From Paenibacillus sedimenti (GTDB taxonomy: Bacteria; Bacillota; Bacilli; Paenibacillales; NBRC-103111): a stretch of DNA of 64,000 bases. Below the pieces are notes generated by a model, which ran no database searches, was not told the origin of the DNA, and saw only the letters and a list, made by a program, of their open reading frames with translations. The DNA is taken from positions 1,054,001-1,118,000 of the forward strand of contig NZ_JACVVD010000001.1 of NCBI RefSeq assembly GCF_014534655.1, read 5' to 3'. Position numbers and translations under genes: made by a program. This document shows, piece after piece, positions 37,791-46,034 of this stretch. The first letter of the stretch is position 1; each line of letters opens with the position of its first letter.

Positions 37791-39533
37791 TTGAGTAAGC
37801 GCTTTATTTCAATAAATGGAAATGACTTCACCGCCATGGTCTTGGCGGGTGCGGATAACCTTCGCCGTAACGTAGACAAGGTTAACGGATTAAACGTTTT
37901 CCCCGTACCCGACGGAGATACCGGCACCAACATGAATCTGACTATCACCTCCGGTGTGGAGGAACTGAAAAAGAAGCCATCCTCTCATATTGGGAAAGCT
38001 GCTGATGCGTTGTCCAAAGGATTACTGATGGGTGCAAGAGGAAACTCAGGCGTTATTTTGTCGCAGCTGTTTCGCGGTTTCGCGAAGCATGTACATGATT
38101 TGGAAACTGTGAACGTACAGCAGTTCGCGGCTGCTTTGCAGCAAGGCGTGGAGACGGCTTATAAAGCAGTGGTCAAACCTGTAGAAGGCACAATATTGAC
38201 AGTGTCGAAGGAAGCAGCTAAGCATGCGACGCAGTATAGACGCGGCGGAGACTTGGCGGATCTGATGCAGGAAGTTCTGAGCAAAGCGAAGGAAGCCCTC
38301 GCCAGAACGCCTGAACAGCTCCCTGTGCTTAAACAAGTCGGCGTTGTAGATGCCGGTGGACAAGGTCTTGTATGTGTCTATGAGGGCTTTGTCACGGCGC
38401 TGAACGGCGGTCTTGTCGATGTCAGTGATGAGTATGCGTCGATGGATACGACGCTAGACCATGTATCTGTTGTTCCTGCGATCAATTTGTCCAAGGAAGC
38501 TCATGAACTTTTGCCTGCACAAGCTCATTTGGCTACGGAAGATATCGTATTCGGATATTGTACGGAATTTATGTTGACGATCCAGCCAGGCAAAGTCAAA
38601 GGACTGACGTTCGATGAGAGCGGTTTTCGTGATCAGTTAAGCAAGCTGGGTGATTCGCTTCTTGTTGTAGCGGACGATGAGCTGGTGAAAGTACACATTC
38701 ATGCCGAGTATCCGGGTGAAGTCATGAACCAGGCCATGAAATATGGGGCTCTGAGCCGTATCAAAATTGAAAATATGCGCGACCAGCATTCACATATATT
38801 AGAAGATGCTGCAGGTGTATATGCAGCTTCTGAAGACGTTGCAATTGAGACGGCCGTGCCTCTTGAAGTACGCAAGCCTTATGGTTTCGTAGCCGTAGCT
38901 CTTGGCGACGGCATTACCGATATACTCACCAGCGTTGGCGTCGATGTTGTATTATCCGGCGGACAGACGATGAATCCAAGCACGGAGGACATCGTCAATG
39001 CAGTGAACAGCATTCATGCGGAAACTGTGTTCGTGCTGCCGAACAACTCGAATATTATTTTGGCGGCTCAGCAAGCAGCGCAATTGGTGGAAGGGAAGTC
39101 GCTCATCGTGATCCCGTCCAAATCAATTCCGCAGGGACTTGCAGCGATTCTTGCCTTCCAAGAAAAGGCAGAGGCGAAGGCGAATACCGAGGCGATGAAC
39201 GCCTCGCTTAAACGAGTTAAATCAGGGCAGGTCACTTATGCAGTACGCGACACGAACATGGATGGCATTGACATTAAACAAGGTCACTTCATTGGCATTC
39301 AAGACGGACGTATTGTCAGCTCTCAGCCAAGCCTGATGGATGCTTGCAAAAAGCTTCTGCAGGAAATGATTGAGGATGGCAATGAAATTGTCACGATCCT
39401 TACAGGGGAAGATGCAAAAGAGGAAGAGACCGAGGAGCTGGAAGCATTTATTCATGAAATGTATCCGGACATGGAAATCGAGCTTCATCCGGGCGGACAG
39501 CCGTTGTACGCATACTTGTTCTCGGTGGAATGA
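37791..39533 (+). CDS. fakA: Fatty acid kinase catalytic subunit FakA (YloV, DhaL-type)
   Basis: The 580-residue protein has an N-terminal DhaL/DAK2 kinase domain (about 1-200; NVFPVPDGDTGTNM binds Mg-ADP, GARGNSGVI follows), a middle linker and a C-terminal FakA-specific domain. With FakB it phosphorylates exogenous fatty acids for phospholipid synthesis. The start is TTG behind GAAGGAG. A DegV/FakB gene follows within 26 bp, so kinase and fatty-acid carrier are made together. Confidence 0.93.
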   Translation: MSKRFISINGNDFTAMVLAGADNLRRNVDKVNGLNVFPVPDGDTGTNMNLTITSGVEELKKKPSSHIGKAADALSKGLLMGARGNSGVILSQLFRGFAKHVHDLETVNVQQFAAALQQGVETAYKAVVKPVEGTILTVSKEAAKHATQYRRGGDLADLMQEVLSKAKEALARTPEQLPVLKQVGVVDAGGQGLVCVYEGFVTALNGGLVDVSDEYASMDTTLDHVSVVPAINLSKEAHELLPAQAHLATEDIVFGYCTEFMLTIQPGKVKGLTFDESGFRDQLSKLGDSLLVVADDELVKVHIHAEYPGEVMNQAMKYGALSRIKIENMRDQHSHILEDAAGVYAASEDVAIETAVPLEVRKPYGFVAVALGDGITDILTSVGVDVVLSGGQTMNPSTEDIVNAVNSIHAETVFVLPNNSNIILAAQQAAQLVEGKSLIVIPSKSIPQGLAAILAFQEKAEAKANTEAMNASLKRVKSGQVTYAVRDTNMDGIDIKQGHFIGIQDGRIVSSQPSLMDACKKLLQEMIEDGNEIVTILTGEDAKEEETEELEAFIHEMYPDMEIELHPGGQPLYAYLFSVE

Positions 39534-39558
39534 AAAAATAGGATGGGGTGAGCCCTGT

Positions 39559-40416
39559 TTGAGCAAAATTAGGATCGTTACAGACAGCACAGCCGATATT
39601 CCACTCTCGGTAAGGCAAGAATTGATTATCGAGATGGTACCGCTGAAAATACATTTCGGTAGTGAAGAATATCTGGATGCGGTGACTTTGCAATCAGATC
39701 AATTCTACGAGAAACTGAGAACGTCTACGCATTTTCCTAGGACCTCGCAGCCTTCTCCAGCGGAATTTCTGGATTTATATCGGAAGCTGCTTGAAGGGCC
39801 TGATACCGAAATCATTTCAATTCATTTATCATCCGCGCTTAGCGGAACCTATCAGTCCGCATTGCTGGCTTCTACGATGCTGGAAGAGGACGAGGGCAAA
39901 GTTCATGTGGTAGACTCGCGATCTGCTTCTTACGGGATCGGAGCACTCGTTGTAGCGGCAGCGAAAGCTGCAATGGAGGGTCAAAGTACGGAACAAATAT
40001 TGCAGCTTGTTCGATCGATGAGAGAGAACTTCTATATATACTTTTTAGTCGATACGCTCGAATTTTTGCAAAAAGGCGGCAGAATCGGCAAGGCTTCCGC
40101 TTTGTTCGGCTCCTTACTAAACATTAAACCGATTTTATCGATTGACGCGGAGGGTGAAGTCGCAGCAATTGAGAAGGTTCGCGGCCACAAAAAAGCGATC
40201 GCGCGCATCCTGGAGCTGCTAGCTGCGGATTTGGCAGGCGGCGGCATTCATACGCTGCATATTGCGCATGCGAATAATTTGGAAGGCGCGGAACAACTGC
40301 GTGAGGTCATTTTGCAGCACTTTGCCGTGCAGCATGCGGACTATATCGCGCTCGGACCTGTCATAGGCGCACATGCCGGTCCAGGGACGATCGCAGCTTT
40401 CGTGAGCAAGGTGTAG
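39559..40416 (+). CDS. DegV family fatty-acid-binding protein (FakB)
   Basis: The 285-residue protein has the DegV pattern: IVTDSTADIP at the start, SQPSPAEF, ISIHLSSALSGTYQSA and the C-terminal GPVIGAHAGPGT. It binds a fatty acid in an inner pocket and presents it to FakA. The TTG at 39559 is used; the frame continues upstream through the end of fakA, but that part is antiparallel overlap, not fusion. Its stop is within ten bases of the recG start. Confidence 0.92.
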   Translation: MSKIRIVTDSTADIPLSVRQELIIEMVPLKIHFGSEEYLDAVTLQSDQFYEKLRTSTHFPRTSQPSPAEFLDLYRKLLEGPDTEIISIHLSSALSGTYQSALLASTMLEEDEGKVHVVDSRSASYGIGALVVAAAKAAMEGQSTEQILQLVRSMRENFYIYFLVDTLEFLQKGGRIGKASALFGSLLNIKPILSIDAEGEVAAIEKVRGHKKAIARILELLAADLAGGGIHTLHIAHANNLEGAEQLREVILQHFAVQHADYIALGPVIGAHAGPGTIAAFVSKV

Positions 40417-40420
40417 GATG

Positions 40421-42466
40421 ATGGATTTAAATCAGTGTGCAGTACGCGAAGTCCATGGCGTTGGAGCTCAAAAAGCAGTTGAGCTGAATGCCATGGGCAT
40501 TTTTACGGTTATGGATTTACTGGAATACATACCGTTTCGATATGAGGACTATACGGTTCGGGACTTAGCGAGCGTCAAGGACGGCGATCGGGTGACGGTA
40601 CAGGGCGTCATTATCGGTGAGCCGGTGCTGCATCGCTACAGCGGCAAATCCCGGCTATCCTGCAAGGTAATGGTCGATCAGTTTCTGCTGACGGCGGTGT
40701 GGTTCAACCGCCACTTCTTAAAGGACCGCTTGCGGCCCAAGCAGGAGATCGTACTCACCGGCAAATGGGATGGCAAGCGCAGACAAATGAGCGTGTCCGA
40801 CTCGGAATTCCCCGGACAAGGCGCTTCCAAAACCGGCACGGTACAACCGGTATACTCGGTTGCAGGCTCCATTTCGCAAAAATGGATGCGTAAGGTCATT
40901 CAGCAGGCGCTGACTCAGTACAGCGCCTTGATCGTAGAGGTGCTGCCGGCTGGGATTGTCAGCCGGTACGGGTTCATGCCGCGCGGCAAGGCGCTGTCCG
41001 TCATCCATACGCCGAGCGGCGTGGAGGAAGGGAAGCATGCGCGCCGGCGCATGGTGTACGAAGAGCTGTTCCTGTTCCAGCTCAAGCTGCAGGCATACCG
41101 CGCGGTGACGCGCAGCCGCGCGGACGGGGTAAAGCAGCAGGTCGATCTGCCTGCTGTCCGCGCCTTCGTGCGCGCGCTGCCCTTCCAGCTGACTGAGTCG
41201 CAGAAGAAGGTCGTCGGCGAGATCCTGCACGATATGCAGGAGCCTTATTGCATGAACCGCCTGCTGCAGGGCGATGTCGGTGCGGGGAAGACGGTCGTCG
41301 CAGCGATAGTGCTCTATGCGACGGTGAAGGCCGGCTACCAAGGCGCGCTGATGGTGCCGACGGAAATCCTCGCCGAGCAGCACAAGCGCTCGCTCGACAA
41401 AATATTCGAGCCTTACGGTCTGCAGGTGGCGTTGCTCACGGGCAGCTCTACCGACCGCCAACGGCGGGATATCCTGGCCTCCTTGCAAATGGGCATGATC
41501 GACGTCATCGTCGGTACGCATGCCCTGATTCAAGAGGACGTATATTTCCGCCAGCTGGGGCTCGTCGTGACCGATGAGCAGCACCGTTTCGGGGTGAACC
41601 AGCGCAGCATCCTGCGGCGCAAGGGGATGAACCCCGACGTGCTGACGATGACGGCGACGCCGATCCCGCGCACGCTGGCGATCACCGCGTTCGGCGACAT
41701 GGACGTGTCGACGCTGCGTGAGCTGCCGAAGGGGCGGAAGCCGATCAAGACTTACGCCGTCCAGCATTCGATGCTGGAGCGCGTGCTTGGCTTCATTCAG
41801 CGTGAAGTCGCGGCGGGGCGTCAGGCGTACGTCATTTGTCCGCTAATCGAGGAGTCGGACAAGCTGGACGTACAGAACGCCATCGACGTCCACATTCAGC
41901 TGCAGCAGCATTTTCCGCAAATGCGGATCGGCTTGCTGCACGGCAGGATGAGCGCGCAGGAGAAGGAAGCCATCATGCGTGAATTCAAGGAAGGCAACGT
42001 GGCTGCACTGGTCTCGACCACGGTCATTGAGGTCGGCGTGGACGTGCCAAATGCCACGCTCATGGTTATCTACGACGCCGACCGCTTCGGCCTGTCACAG
42101 CTGCACCAGCTTCGCGGGCGGGTTGGCCGCGGCGAGCACCAGTCTTACTGCGTGCTCATCGCCGACCCGAAGACCGAGGTCGGCAAGGAGCGCATGAAAG
42201 CGATGACGGACACGGCTGACGGCTTCGAGATCGCGCGGCGTGATCTGGAGCTGCGAGGACCTGGCGACTTCTTCGGCACCAAGCAAAGCGGCCTGCCGGA
42301 TTTTCGCATTGCCGACATGATGGTCGACTTCGAAATCATGGAACAGGCTCGCGACGACGCAGCTGAGCTCGTAGGCGATTCGACCTTCTGGACGGGAGCG
42401 TCATTTGTGCCGCTACGGGCTTACTTGCAGCGCGCGCAGGTATTTGACAGTGAAGTTTTAGACTAA
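40421..42466 (+). CDS. recG: ATP-dependent DNA helicase RecG
   Basis: The 681-residue helicase has the N-terminal wedge/OB domain (about 50-160) and two RecA-like domains with Walker A GDVGAGKT (lysine 290), DEQH, TMTATPIPRTLA and the C-terminal QLRGRVGRG. It reverses stalled forks and processes Holliday structures. Two ATG codons (40418, 40421) are possible; the second is better spaced to AAGGTG. In B. subtilis fapR-plsX follow; here a strong terminator ends the block and synteny stops. Confidence 0.95.
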   Translation: MDLNQCAVREVHGVGAQKAVELNAMGIFTVMDLLEYIPFRYEDYTVRDLASVKDGDRVTVQGVIIGEPVLHRYSGKSRLSCKVMVDQFLLTAVWFNRHFLKDRLRPKQEIVLTGKWDGKRRQMSVSDSEFPGQGASKTGTVQPVYSVAGSISQKWMRKVIQQALTQYSALIVEVLPAGIVSRYGFMPRGKALSVIHTPSGVEEGKHARRRMVYEELFLFQLKLQAYRAVTRSRADGVKQQVDLPAVRAFVRALPFQLTESQKKVVGEILHDMQEPYCMNRLLQGDVGAGKTVVAAIVLYATVKAGYQGALMVPTEILAEQHKRSLDKIFEPYGLQVALLTGSSTDRQRRDILASLQMGMIDVIVGTHALIQEDVYFRQLGLVVTDEQHRFGVNQRSILRRKGMNPDVLTMTATPIPRTLAITAFGDMDVSTLRELPKGRKPIKTYAVQHSMLERVLGFIQREVAAGRQAYVICPLIEESDKLDVQNAIDVHIQLQQHFPQMRIGLLHGRMSAQEKEAIMREFKEGNVAALVSTTVIEVGVDVPNATLMVIYDADRFGLSQLHQLRGRVGRGEHQSYCVLIADPKTEVGKERMKAMTDTADGFEIARRDLELRGPGDFFGTKQSGLPDFRIADMMVDFEIMEQARDDAAELVGDSTFWTGASFVPLRAYLQRAQVFDSEVLD

Positions 42467-42480
42467 CAGCTAAATCTTAT

Positions 42481-42530
42481 AAAAACGCTAGAATGGACTG
42501 ATCAATAACAGTTCATTCTAGCGTTTTTCT
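42481..42530 (+). terminator. Very long rho-independent terminator after recG
   Basis: A 20-bp stem (42481-42500 with 42509-42528, one G-U pair, loop ATCAATAA) begins with AAAAA and ends with TTTTT. It marks the end of the long housekeeping transcription block. Confidence 0.95.
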
Positions 42531-42585
42531 CATTCATTAGCCTCGTACATTCGCACGATATTCCGACGGTGGAATCGTTAAATAT

Positions 42586-42615
42586 TTGACAATGATAATC
42601 ATTATCAAATAAACT
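42586..42615 (+). promoter_or_regulatory. Sigma-A promoter overlapped by a Fur box
   Basis: TTGACA (42586-42591) and TAAACT (42610-42615) are 18 bp apart. Between them lies TGATAATCATTATCA (42593-42607), a perfect 7-1-7 Fur box of the Bacillus type and 18 of 19 bases of the classical Fur consensus (42588-42606). Fur bound here would block RNA polymerase, so the gene at 42695 should be made when iron is low. Confidence 0.88.
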
Positions 42616-42694
42616 GAAACTGAACTTAAACTAGAACTAACACTCCCTAGATTTGGCTGGATATGTTGAATTCGGATAAGAAGGAGCTGAGATT

Positions 42695-43507
42695 GTGTTG
42701 CAACGTTCCCCCAAAGATGATACGGGTGATTTTTTGTTTCACTTTTCTTCCATTAAAATTTACAATGAGCATACTCTGGTGGCCGCTCCAATGGGTTCTG
42801 GTGTATATGTTAGACATAAGGAGGGCGACTGGGAGGGACTTCGTCAAGGGATGCCGGAAGATGTACATGTGAACCGGCTCATCATTCAAACCGGGAAGCT
42901 CTTTGCTTGTACGAATAAGGGATTGTTTGAATTCGATATGATCTGCGAGCTGTGGCGCGATACGGGGCTGGTTATTGGCTGTTATCAGTTGAGAGAAGCC
43001 GGAGGTCAGCTATGGGCTGCAACTCCATACGGTCTTTGGAGCCGAACCGGCACCGGATGGCACAAAATAGCCTACTCGCATGTTAGGGTCTATGACTTTC
43101 TATTTTATCCTGAATTTATCATTCTCGCGCTTGAGTTTGGTATCGCCGTTTATGATCGGCTGGTGGGCGTATGGATGGAATTTCCCTTTAATGAGGCGGT
43201 TACAGGCCTTGCAGTTTTTGAGGGACATATTCTGGGTGTTACCGAAAATGGCACTTTATTGCATGGCGATAAGCAGGGAGGCTTTGAGCAAATTCGGTTC
43301 CCGCATCTGTTTCTGTTCTCCATCGTGACAAAGGGTTCGGAAGTCTATGCTTGCTCGGATCGCGGTTTATTCCGTATTAGCTGCATCCGAGATCAAATAA
43401 CACTCATATCTGTAAGATTGGGTTGTCCTGTAACGGACATAGATTGCAATGCGGATAACTTATATATGGCTACATTGTTTCAAGGGATTCAAAGGTTGGA
43501 GCTATAA
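42695..43507 (+). CDS. Predicted beta-propeller protein under Fur control
   Basis: The 270-residue protein is almost all beta and is built from repeats with a small-residue/GLF or GLW and trailing aromatic pattern: GSGVYVRH, NKGLFEFD, PYGLWSRTGTGW, FGIAVYDR, DRGLFRIS. This resembles half or more of a WD/kelch-like or two-component-regulator-type propeller. No signal peptide, membrane helix or catalytic motif is visible. It starts with GTG behind AAGGAG. It is the only gene between the Fur promoter and the next promoter, so it is a single-gene iron-starvation unit. I do not know its function. Confidence 0.7.
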   Translation: MLQRSPKDDTGDFLFHFSSIKIYNEHTLVAAPMGSGVYVRHKEGDWEGLRQGMPEDVHVNRLIIQTGKLFACTNKGLFEFDMICELWRDTGLVIGCYQLREAGGQLWAATPYGLWSRTGTGWHKIAYSHVRVYDFLFYPEFIILALEFGIAVYDRLVGVWMEFPFNEAVTGLAVFEGHILGVTENGTLLHGDKQGGFEQIRFPHLFLFSIVTKGSEVYACSDRGLFRISCIRDQITLISVRLGCPVTDIDCNADNLYMATLFQGIQRLEL

Positions 43508-43516
43508 GGGAAATAT

Positions 43517-43562
43517 TTGACCGTATTCAGATTCGATTTTAATATGATAGTAAGCTTACTAT
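43517..43562 (+). promoter_or_regulatory. Sigma-A promoter with a 16-bp palindromic operator
   Basis: TTGACC (43517-43522) and TAATAT (43540-43545) are 17 bp apart. Directly after, a perfect palindrome ATAGTAAGCTTACTAT (43547-43562) covers the expected transcription start. This is a typical repressor site for the DUF1294 gene; the regulator is not identified. Confidence 0.65.
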
Positions 43563-43589
43563 TTTATTAGAAACGAAGGTGTACGGACA

Positions 43590-43856
43590 TTGACTTATTT
43601 CTTATGTTATTTGATGCTGATGAATATTGTTACGTTTATAGAAATGGGACACGACAAAGGACAAGCTAAGAAAGGCGGGCGCCGGGTGCCGGAGAAGCGT
43701 CTGTTTATACTCGCTGCCCTAGGCGGCGGAATTGGCGGTTGGCTCGGTATGAGGGCGTGGCGACACAAGACGAAACATACCTCGTTTGTCGTCGGGATGC
43801 CATTGCTCATTGCGCTCAATGCCATTTGCGTTATTGTGATCGCGTTGAATATGTAG
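43590..43856 (+). CDS. DUF1294 family small membrane protein
   Basis: The 88-residue protein has a first membrane helix (about 2-18), the DUF1294 core DKGQAKKGGRRVPEKRLFILAALGGGIGG, then WRHKTKH and a second helix (about 66-86). The family is of unknown function. It starts with TTG behind GAAGGTG and is preceded by a promoter with a palindromic operator, so it is likely induced by some signal. Confidence 0.88.
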   Translation: MTYFLCYLMLMNIVTFIEMGHDKGQAKKGGRRVPEKRLFILAALGGGIGGWLGMRAWRHKTKHTSFVVGMPLLIALNAICVIVIALNM

Positions 43857-43914
43857 ATGCAAAGTGGAATCGTCCAATGGATAGGGTTGCAAGTCAAGTT
43901 TGCGGTATTTCGCT

Positions 43915-43923
43915 CATAAGATA
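43915..43923 (+). promoter_or_regulatory. Possible sigma-K type -10 element before the spoVIF-like gene
   Basis: CATAAGATA fits CATANNNTA, the -10 consensus of late mother-cell promoters, 30 bp before the start codon. No clear -35 AC is present 16-17 bp upstream, so support is partial. Confidence 0.4.
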
Positions 43924-43952
43924 GGAACATGACGCTGATCGGAGGTAAGCTC

Positions 43953-44240
43953 ATGAGCTATCAACAGTATGGGATTGATCCAGCCTTGGTGGAACGCGTG
44001 AAGTTTAAACTGAAAAATCCTGAGACGAAAGAACGTATCAAAATGCTGCTGCAGGGCGTCACGAAGGCCGATTTGCAAAATCGTTCCAAAGTGACTCGCT
44101 TGCTCGGGCTTGCTGCCGGCATCTTTGGAGAGAAGCTTGCCGGCAATCAGGCGAATCAAATTGTGGATTTTGTCATCGCGCAGAAAATTGATCCGTCCAA
44201 CGCATTCCATTTACTTAAGTTATGGGCTATATTTCATTAA
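43953..44240 (+). CDS. SpoVIF-like sporulation protein
   Basis: The 95-residue helical protein resembles stage VI sporulation protein F of Paenibacillaceae: an N-terminal MSYQQYGIDPALVERVK, a middle GVTKADLQ and the end FVIAQKIDPSNAFHLLKLW. SpoVIF is needed for late coat assembly in B. subtilis. The ATG at 43953 follows GGAGGT; eight upstream codons in frame are excluded. A sigma-K-like -10 upstream agrees with late sporulation expression. Confidence 0.75.
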   Translation: MSYQQYGIDPALVERVKFKLKNPETKERIKMLLQGVTKADLQNRSKVTRLLGLAAGIFGEKLAGNQANQIVDFVIAQKIDPSNAFHLLKLWAIFH

Positions 44241-44247
44241 CGCGAAT

Positions 44248-44292
44248 AAATCCCCTGTCCCGTTGCAATAAAGCAACAAAACAGGGGATTTT
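44248..44292. terminator. Terminator between the spoVIF-like gene and tlp
   Basis: AAATCCCCTGT (44248-44258) pairs with ACAGGGGATTT (44281-44291), with a second GTTGC/GCAAC hairpin (44262-44277) inside. T residues follow on both strands, so it can serve these convergent genes in both directions. Confidence 0.8.
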
Positions 44293-44329
44293 CACAATGC
44301 GCTTTCATGTAAATGATAGGTTTCTTTGT

Positions 44330-44548
44330 TCACTGGCTGTTTTGTTCGTCACGCTTCTCTGCAATGAAACCGCTGATACTTTCTTTGCGGCGATCATTCT
44401 TAGCTTCAATGTCTTGCTTATCTTGGGCGGAAATTTCATCGGCATGTTCGTCCAAATAATCTTCAGCTTCACGTAAGTTGGCAACGGTATGATCGATCGC
44501 GTTTTGCAAACGAGCCGGATTATTTTCGCGGTTGTCTGGTTTAGCCAT
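44330..44548 (-). CDS. tlp: Small acid-soluble spore protein Tlp
   Basis: The 72-residue, highly charged protein matches Tlp: PDNRENNPARLQNAI near the start, KQDIEAKNDRRKESISGF in the second half. Tlp is a thioredoxin-like-named SASP stored in the spore core and degraded on germination. The ATG at 44548 has AAAGGAGGG ten bases upstream; the longer frame starts inside that ribosome binding site. It is convergent with the spoVIF-like gene. Confidence 0.88.
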   Translation of the reverse strand: MAKPDNRENNPARLQNAIDHTVANLREAEDYLDEHADEISAQDKQDIEAKNDRRKESISGFIAEKRDEQNSQ

Positions 44549-44691
44549 TTCGTGGTTCCCTCCTTTATGCACTGAATTTAACCCTTCATTACAGTTCCAC
44601 AGAGTTGTGAAGAATATACGGAAAAAATAGTCAAGTTTCTATCATTCTCTTCATACATTATCCCAAAAGAGTATATATAGAGGTGAATGGT

Positions 44692-44793
44692 ATGGCAATT
44701 ACACTTGCAGAATTTTTACTGTCGATCTTCATGTCCTCGATTTTTTATGTTATGTTGAGAGAAATCAGAAACGCTTGCAAAGACTCTGGGTAG
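44692..44793 (+). CDS. Possible 33-residue membrane peptide upstream of cidA-like gene
   Basis: A frame of 33 codons follows GAGGTG with good spacing. It encodes a hydrophobic helix (about 4-22; LAEFLLSIFMSSIFYVML) and a charged tail (REIRNACKDSG). It ends 34 bp before the CidA/LrgA gene, so it could be the first gene of that operon. No family is recognised. Confidence 0.45.
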   Translation: MAITLAEFLLSIFMSSIFYVMLREIRNACKDSG

Positions 44794-44827
44794 TGCCGAT
44801 TTGCAGCTGGAATGGAGAAGGTAAGTA

Positions 44828-45190
44828 ATGCTGGGATTTGCTATATTACTTGCATTTAATTTCATAGGATATGGCATTCAAATAAGCCTAAACGTGCCGC
44901 TTCCAGGCAATATTATCGGGCTTATTCTATTTACCGCCGCACTATTCGCGGGGCTTATTAAATTGGAATGGGTGGAGGGCGCCGCGTCGTTCTTGACGAA
45001 GCATATGATGCTTTTTTTTCTTCCGTTTACTGTGGGTGTAATCGCATTCACGCCAATGCTTGGCGCGAATTGGTTATCCATCTGCAGTGGCATCGCCCTA
45101 GGGACGTTGGCGGTATTGATTGTGACGGGTTGGGTTTCCTCGATGCTTAACAAGGAAGCGCCGGAAGAAGGTGCAGCGGATGGAAAATAG
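44828..45190 (+). CDS. CidA/LrgA family holin-like protein
   Basis: The 120-residue protein has four hydrophobic helices and the family motif LPGNIIGLILF (about 25-35). CidA/LrgA proteins are small membrane proteins linked to murein hydrolase control, programmed lysis and pyruvate or acetate-related transport. It overlaps the next gene by 11 bases, giving the usual two-gene cidAB/lrgAB arrangement. Whether it is Cid- or Lrg-like cannot be told. Confidence 0.9.
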   Translation: MLGFAILLAFNFIGYGIQISLNVPLPGNIIGLILFTAALFAGLIKLEWVEGAASFLTKHMMLFFLPFTVGVIAFTPMLGANWLSICSGIALGTLAVLIVTGWVSSMLNKEAPEEGAADGK

Positions 45191-45872
45191 TTTCGTCCAG
45201 CATCCGTTATTCGGACTTTCGATGAGTGTTATCGCTTATTCTGCGGCCAATTTACTTTATCAGCGATGGCGGTTTCTTCATCCGCTTTTTGTATGCACAG
45301 GATTTATTATCATATTGCTGCTCAGCTTTCAAATCCCTTATGAAGATTACAAGCGGGGCGCCGATCTGTTGACACTAATATTGGGGCCAGCAACCGTGGC
45401 ACTCGGCGTTCAGCTTTACAAATATGCGCCTTTGATACGTAAAAATTTTAAACGTGTTTTATTCAGTGTCCTAGCCGGGTCTGTGACAGGGATTTCGATC
45501 AGTGCTTTGATTGTCGGGCTTTTTGGCGGGAGTCAATCGATCATTCTGAGCATGATGCCTAAATCCGTTAGTTCGCCAATAGCCATCGAAATCGCTCAGC
45601 ACTTGGGGGCTATCCCTGAGTTGACGGCTGTATTAACGACATTAACCGGTCTTTTCGGCAGTATGTTTGGCACGCAAATCTTACGCTGGCTTCATATTCG
45701 TGACGACATCTCTATCGGCATCGCGATCGGAACCGCCGCTCACGGAATCGGAACGGCCAAAGTGCTGAAGGACTCCGAGGTGCAGGGGAGCTTTAGCGGC
45801 CTGTCGATGGGAATATGCGGCATTCTGACCTCGATTCTTTTCATTCCGATTTATTTGCTGCTGCATCATTAA
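45180..45872 (+). CDS. CidB/LrgB family membrane protein
   Basis: The 230-residue protein has about seven hydrophobic segments and the LrgB signatures GPATVALGVQLY, MPKSVSSPIAIEIA and GTAAHGIGTAK. It pairs with the CidA/LrgA protein just before it. The ATG at 45180 follows GAAGGTG, inside the end of the upstream gene, so translation is coupled. A terminator follows. Confidence 0.92.
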   Translation: MENSFVQHPLFGLSMSVIAYSAANLLYQRWRFLHPLFVCTGFIIILLLSFQIPYEDYKRGADLLTLILGPATVALGVQLYKYAPLIRKNFKRVLFSVLAGSVTGISISALIVGLFGGSQSIILSMMPKSVSSPIAIEIAQHLGAIPELTAVLTTLTGLFGSMFGTQILRWLHIRDDISIGIAIGTAAHGIGTAKVLKDSEVQGSFSGLSMGICGILTSILFIPIYLLLHH

Positions 45873-45892
45873 ATAGAAATCGTCATTGAAAG

Positions 45893-45920
45893 CAGAACTC
45901 CTGATGGAGTTCTGTTTTTT
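45893..45920 (+). terminator. Rho-independent terminator after the CidB-like gene
   Basis: CAGAACTC pairs with GAGTTCTG around CTGATG, followed by T6 and, after a G, T6 again. Confidence 0.93.
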
Positions 45921-46034
45921 GTTTTTTGTAGTCGCCTGTAAAAACATTACAAAAGCTTAACAACACGAAAACGGCCGCTTAATAAACCTTTGCTAACCTT
46001 AAATTATTAGATTCAGTAGAAAGGCGTGTGGAAG

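Noticed and set aside
39370..39558. Longer DegV/FakB protein starting inside fakA
   Set aside because: The upstream 63 codons overlap fakA in another frame and show no DegV homology; TTG 39559 starts the conserved IVTDSTAD segment.
41248..41577. Alternate-frame ORF within recG
   Set aside because: It lies wholly inside recG helicase motifs, has no ribosome binding site and is compositionally biased.
43860..43924. Minus-strand frame opposite the DUF1294 gene
   Set aside because: It is a shadow of the DUF1294 frame and has no start signal.
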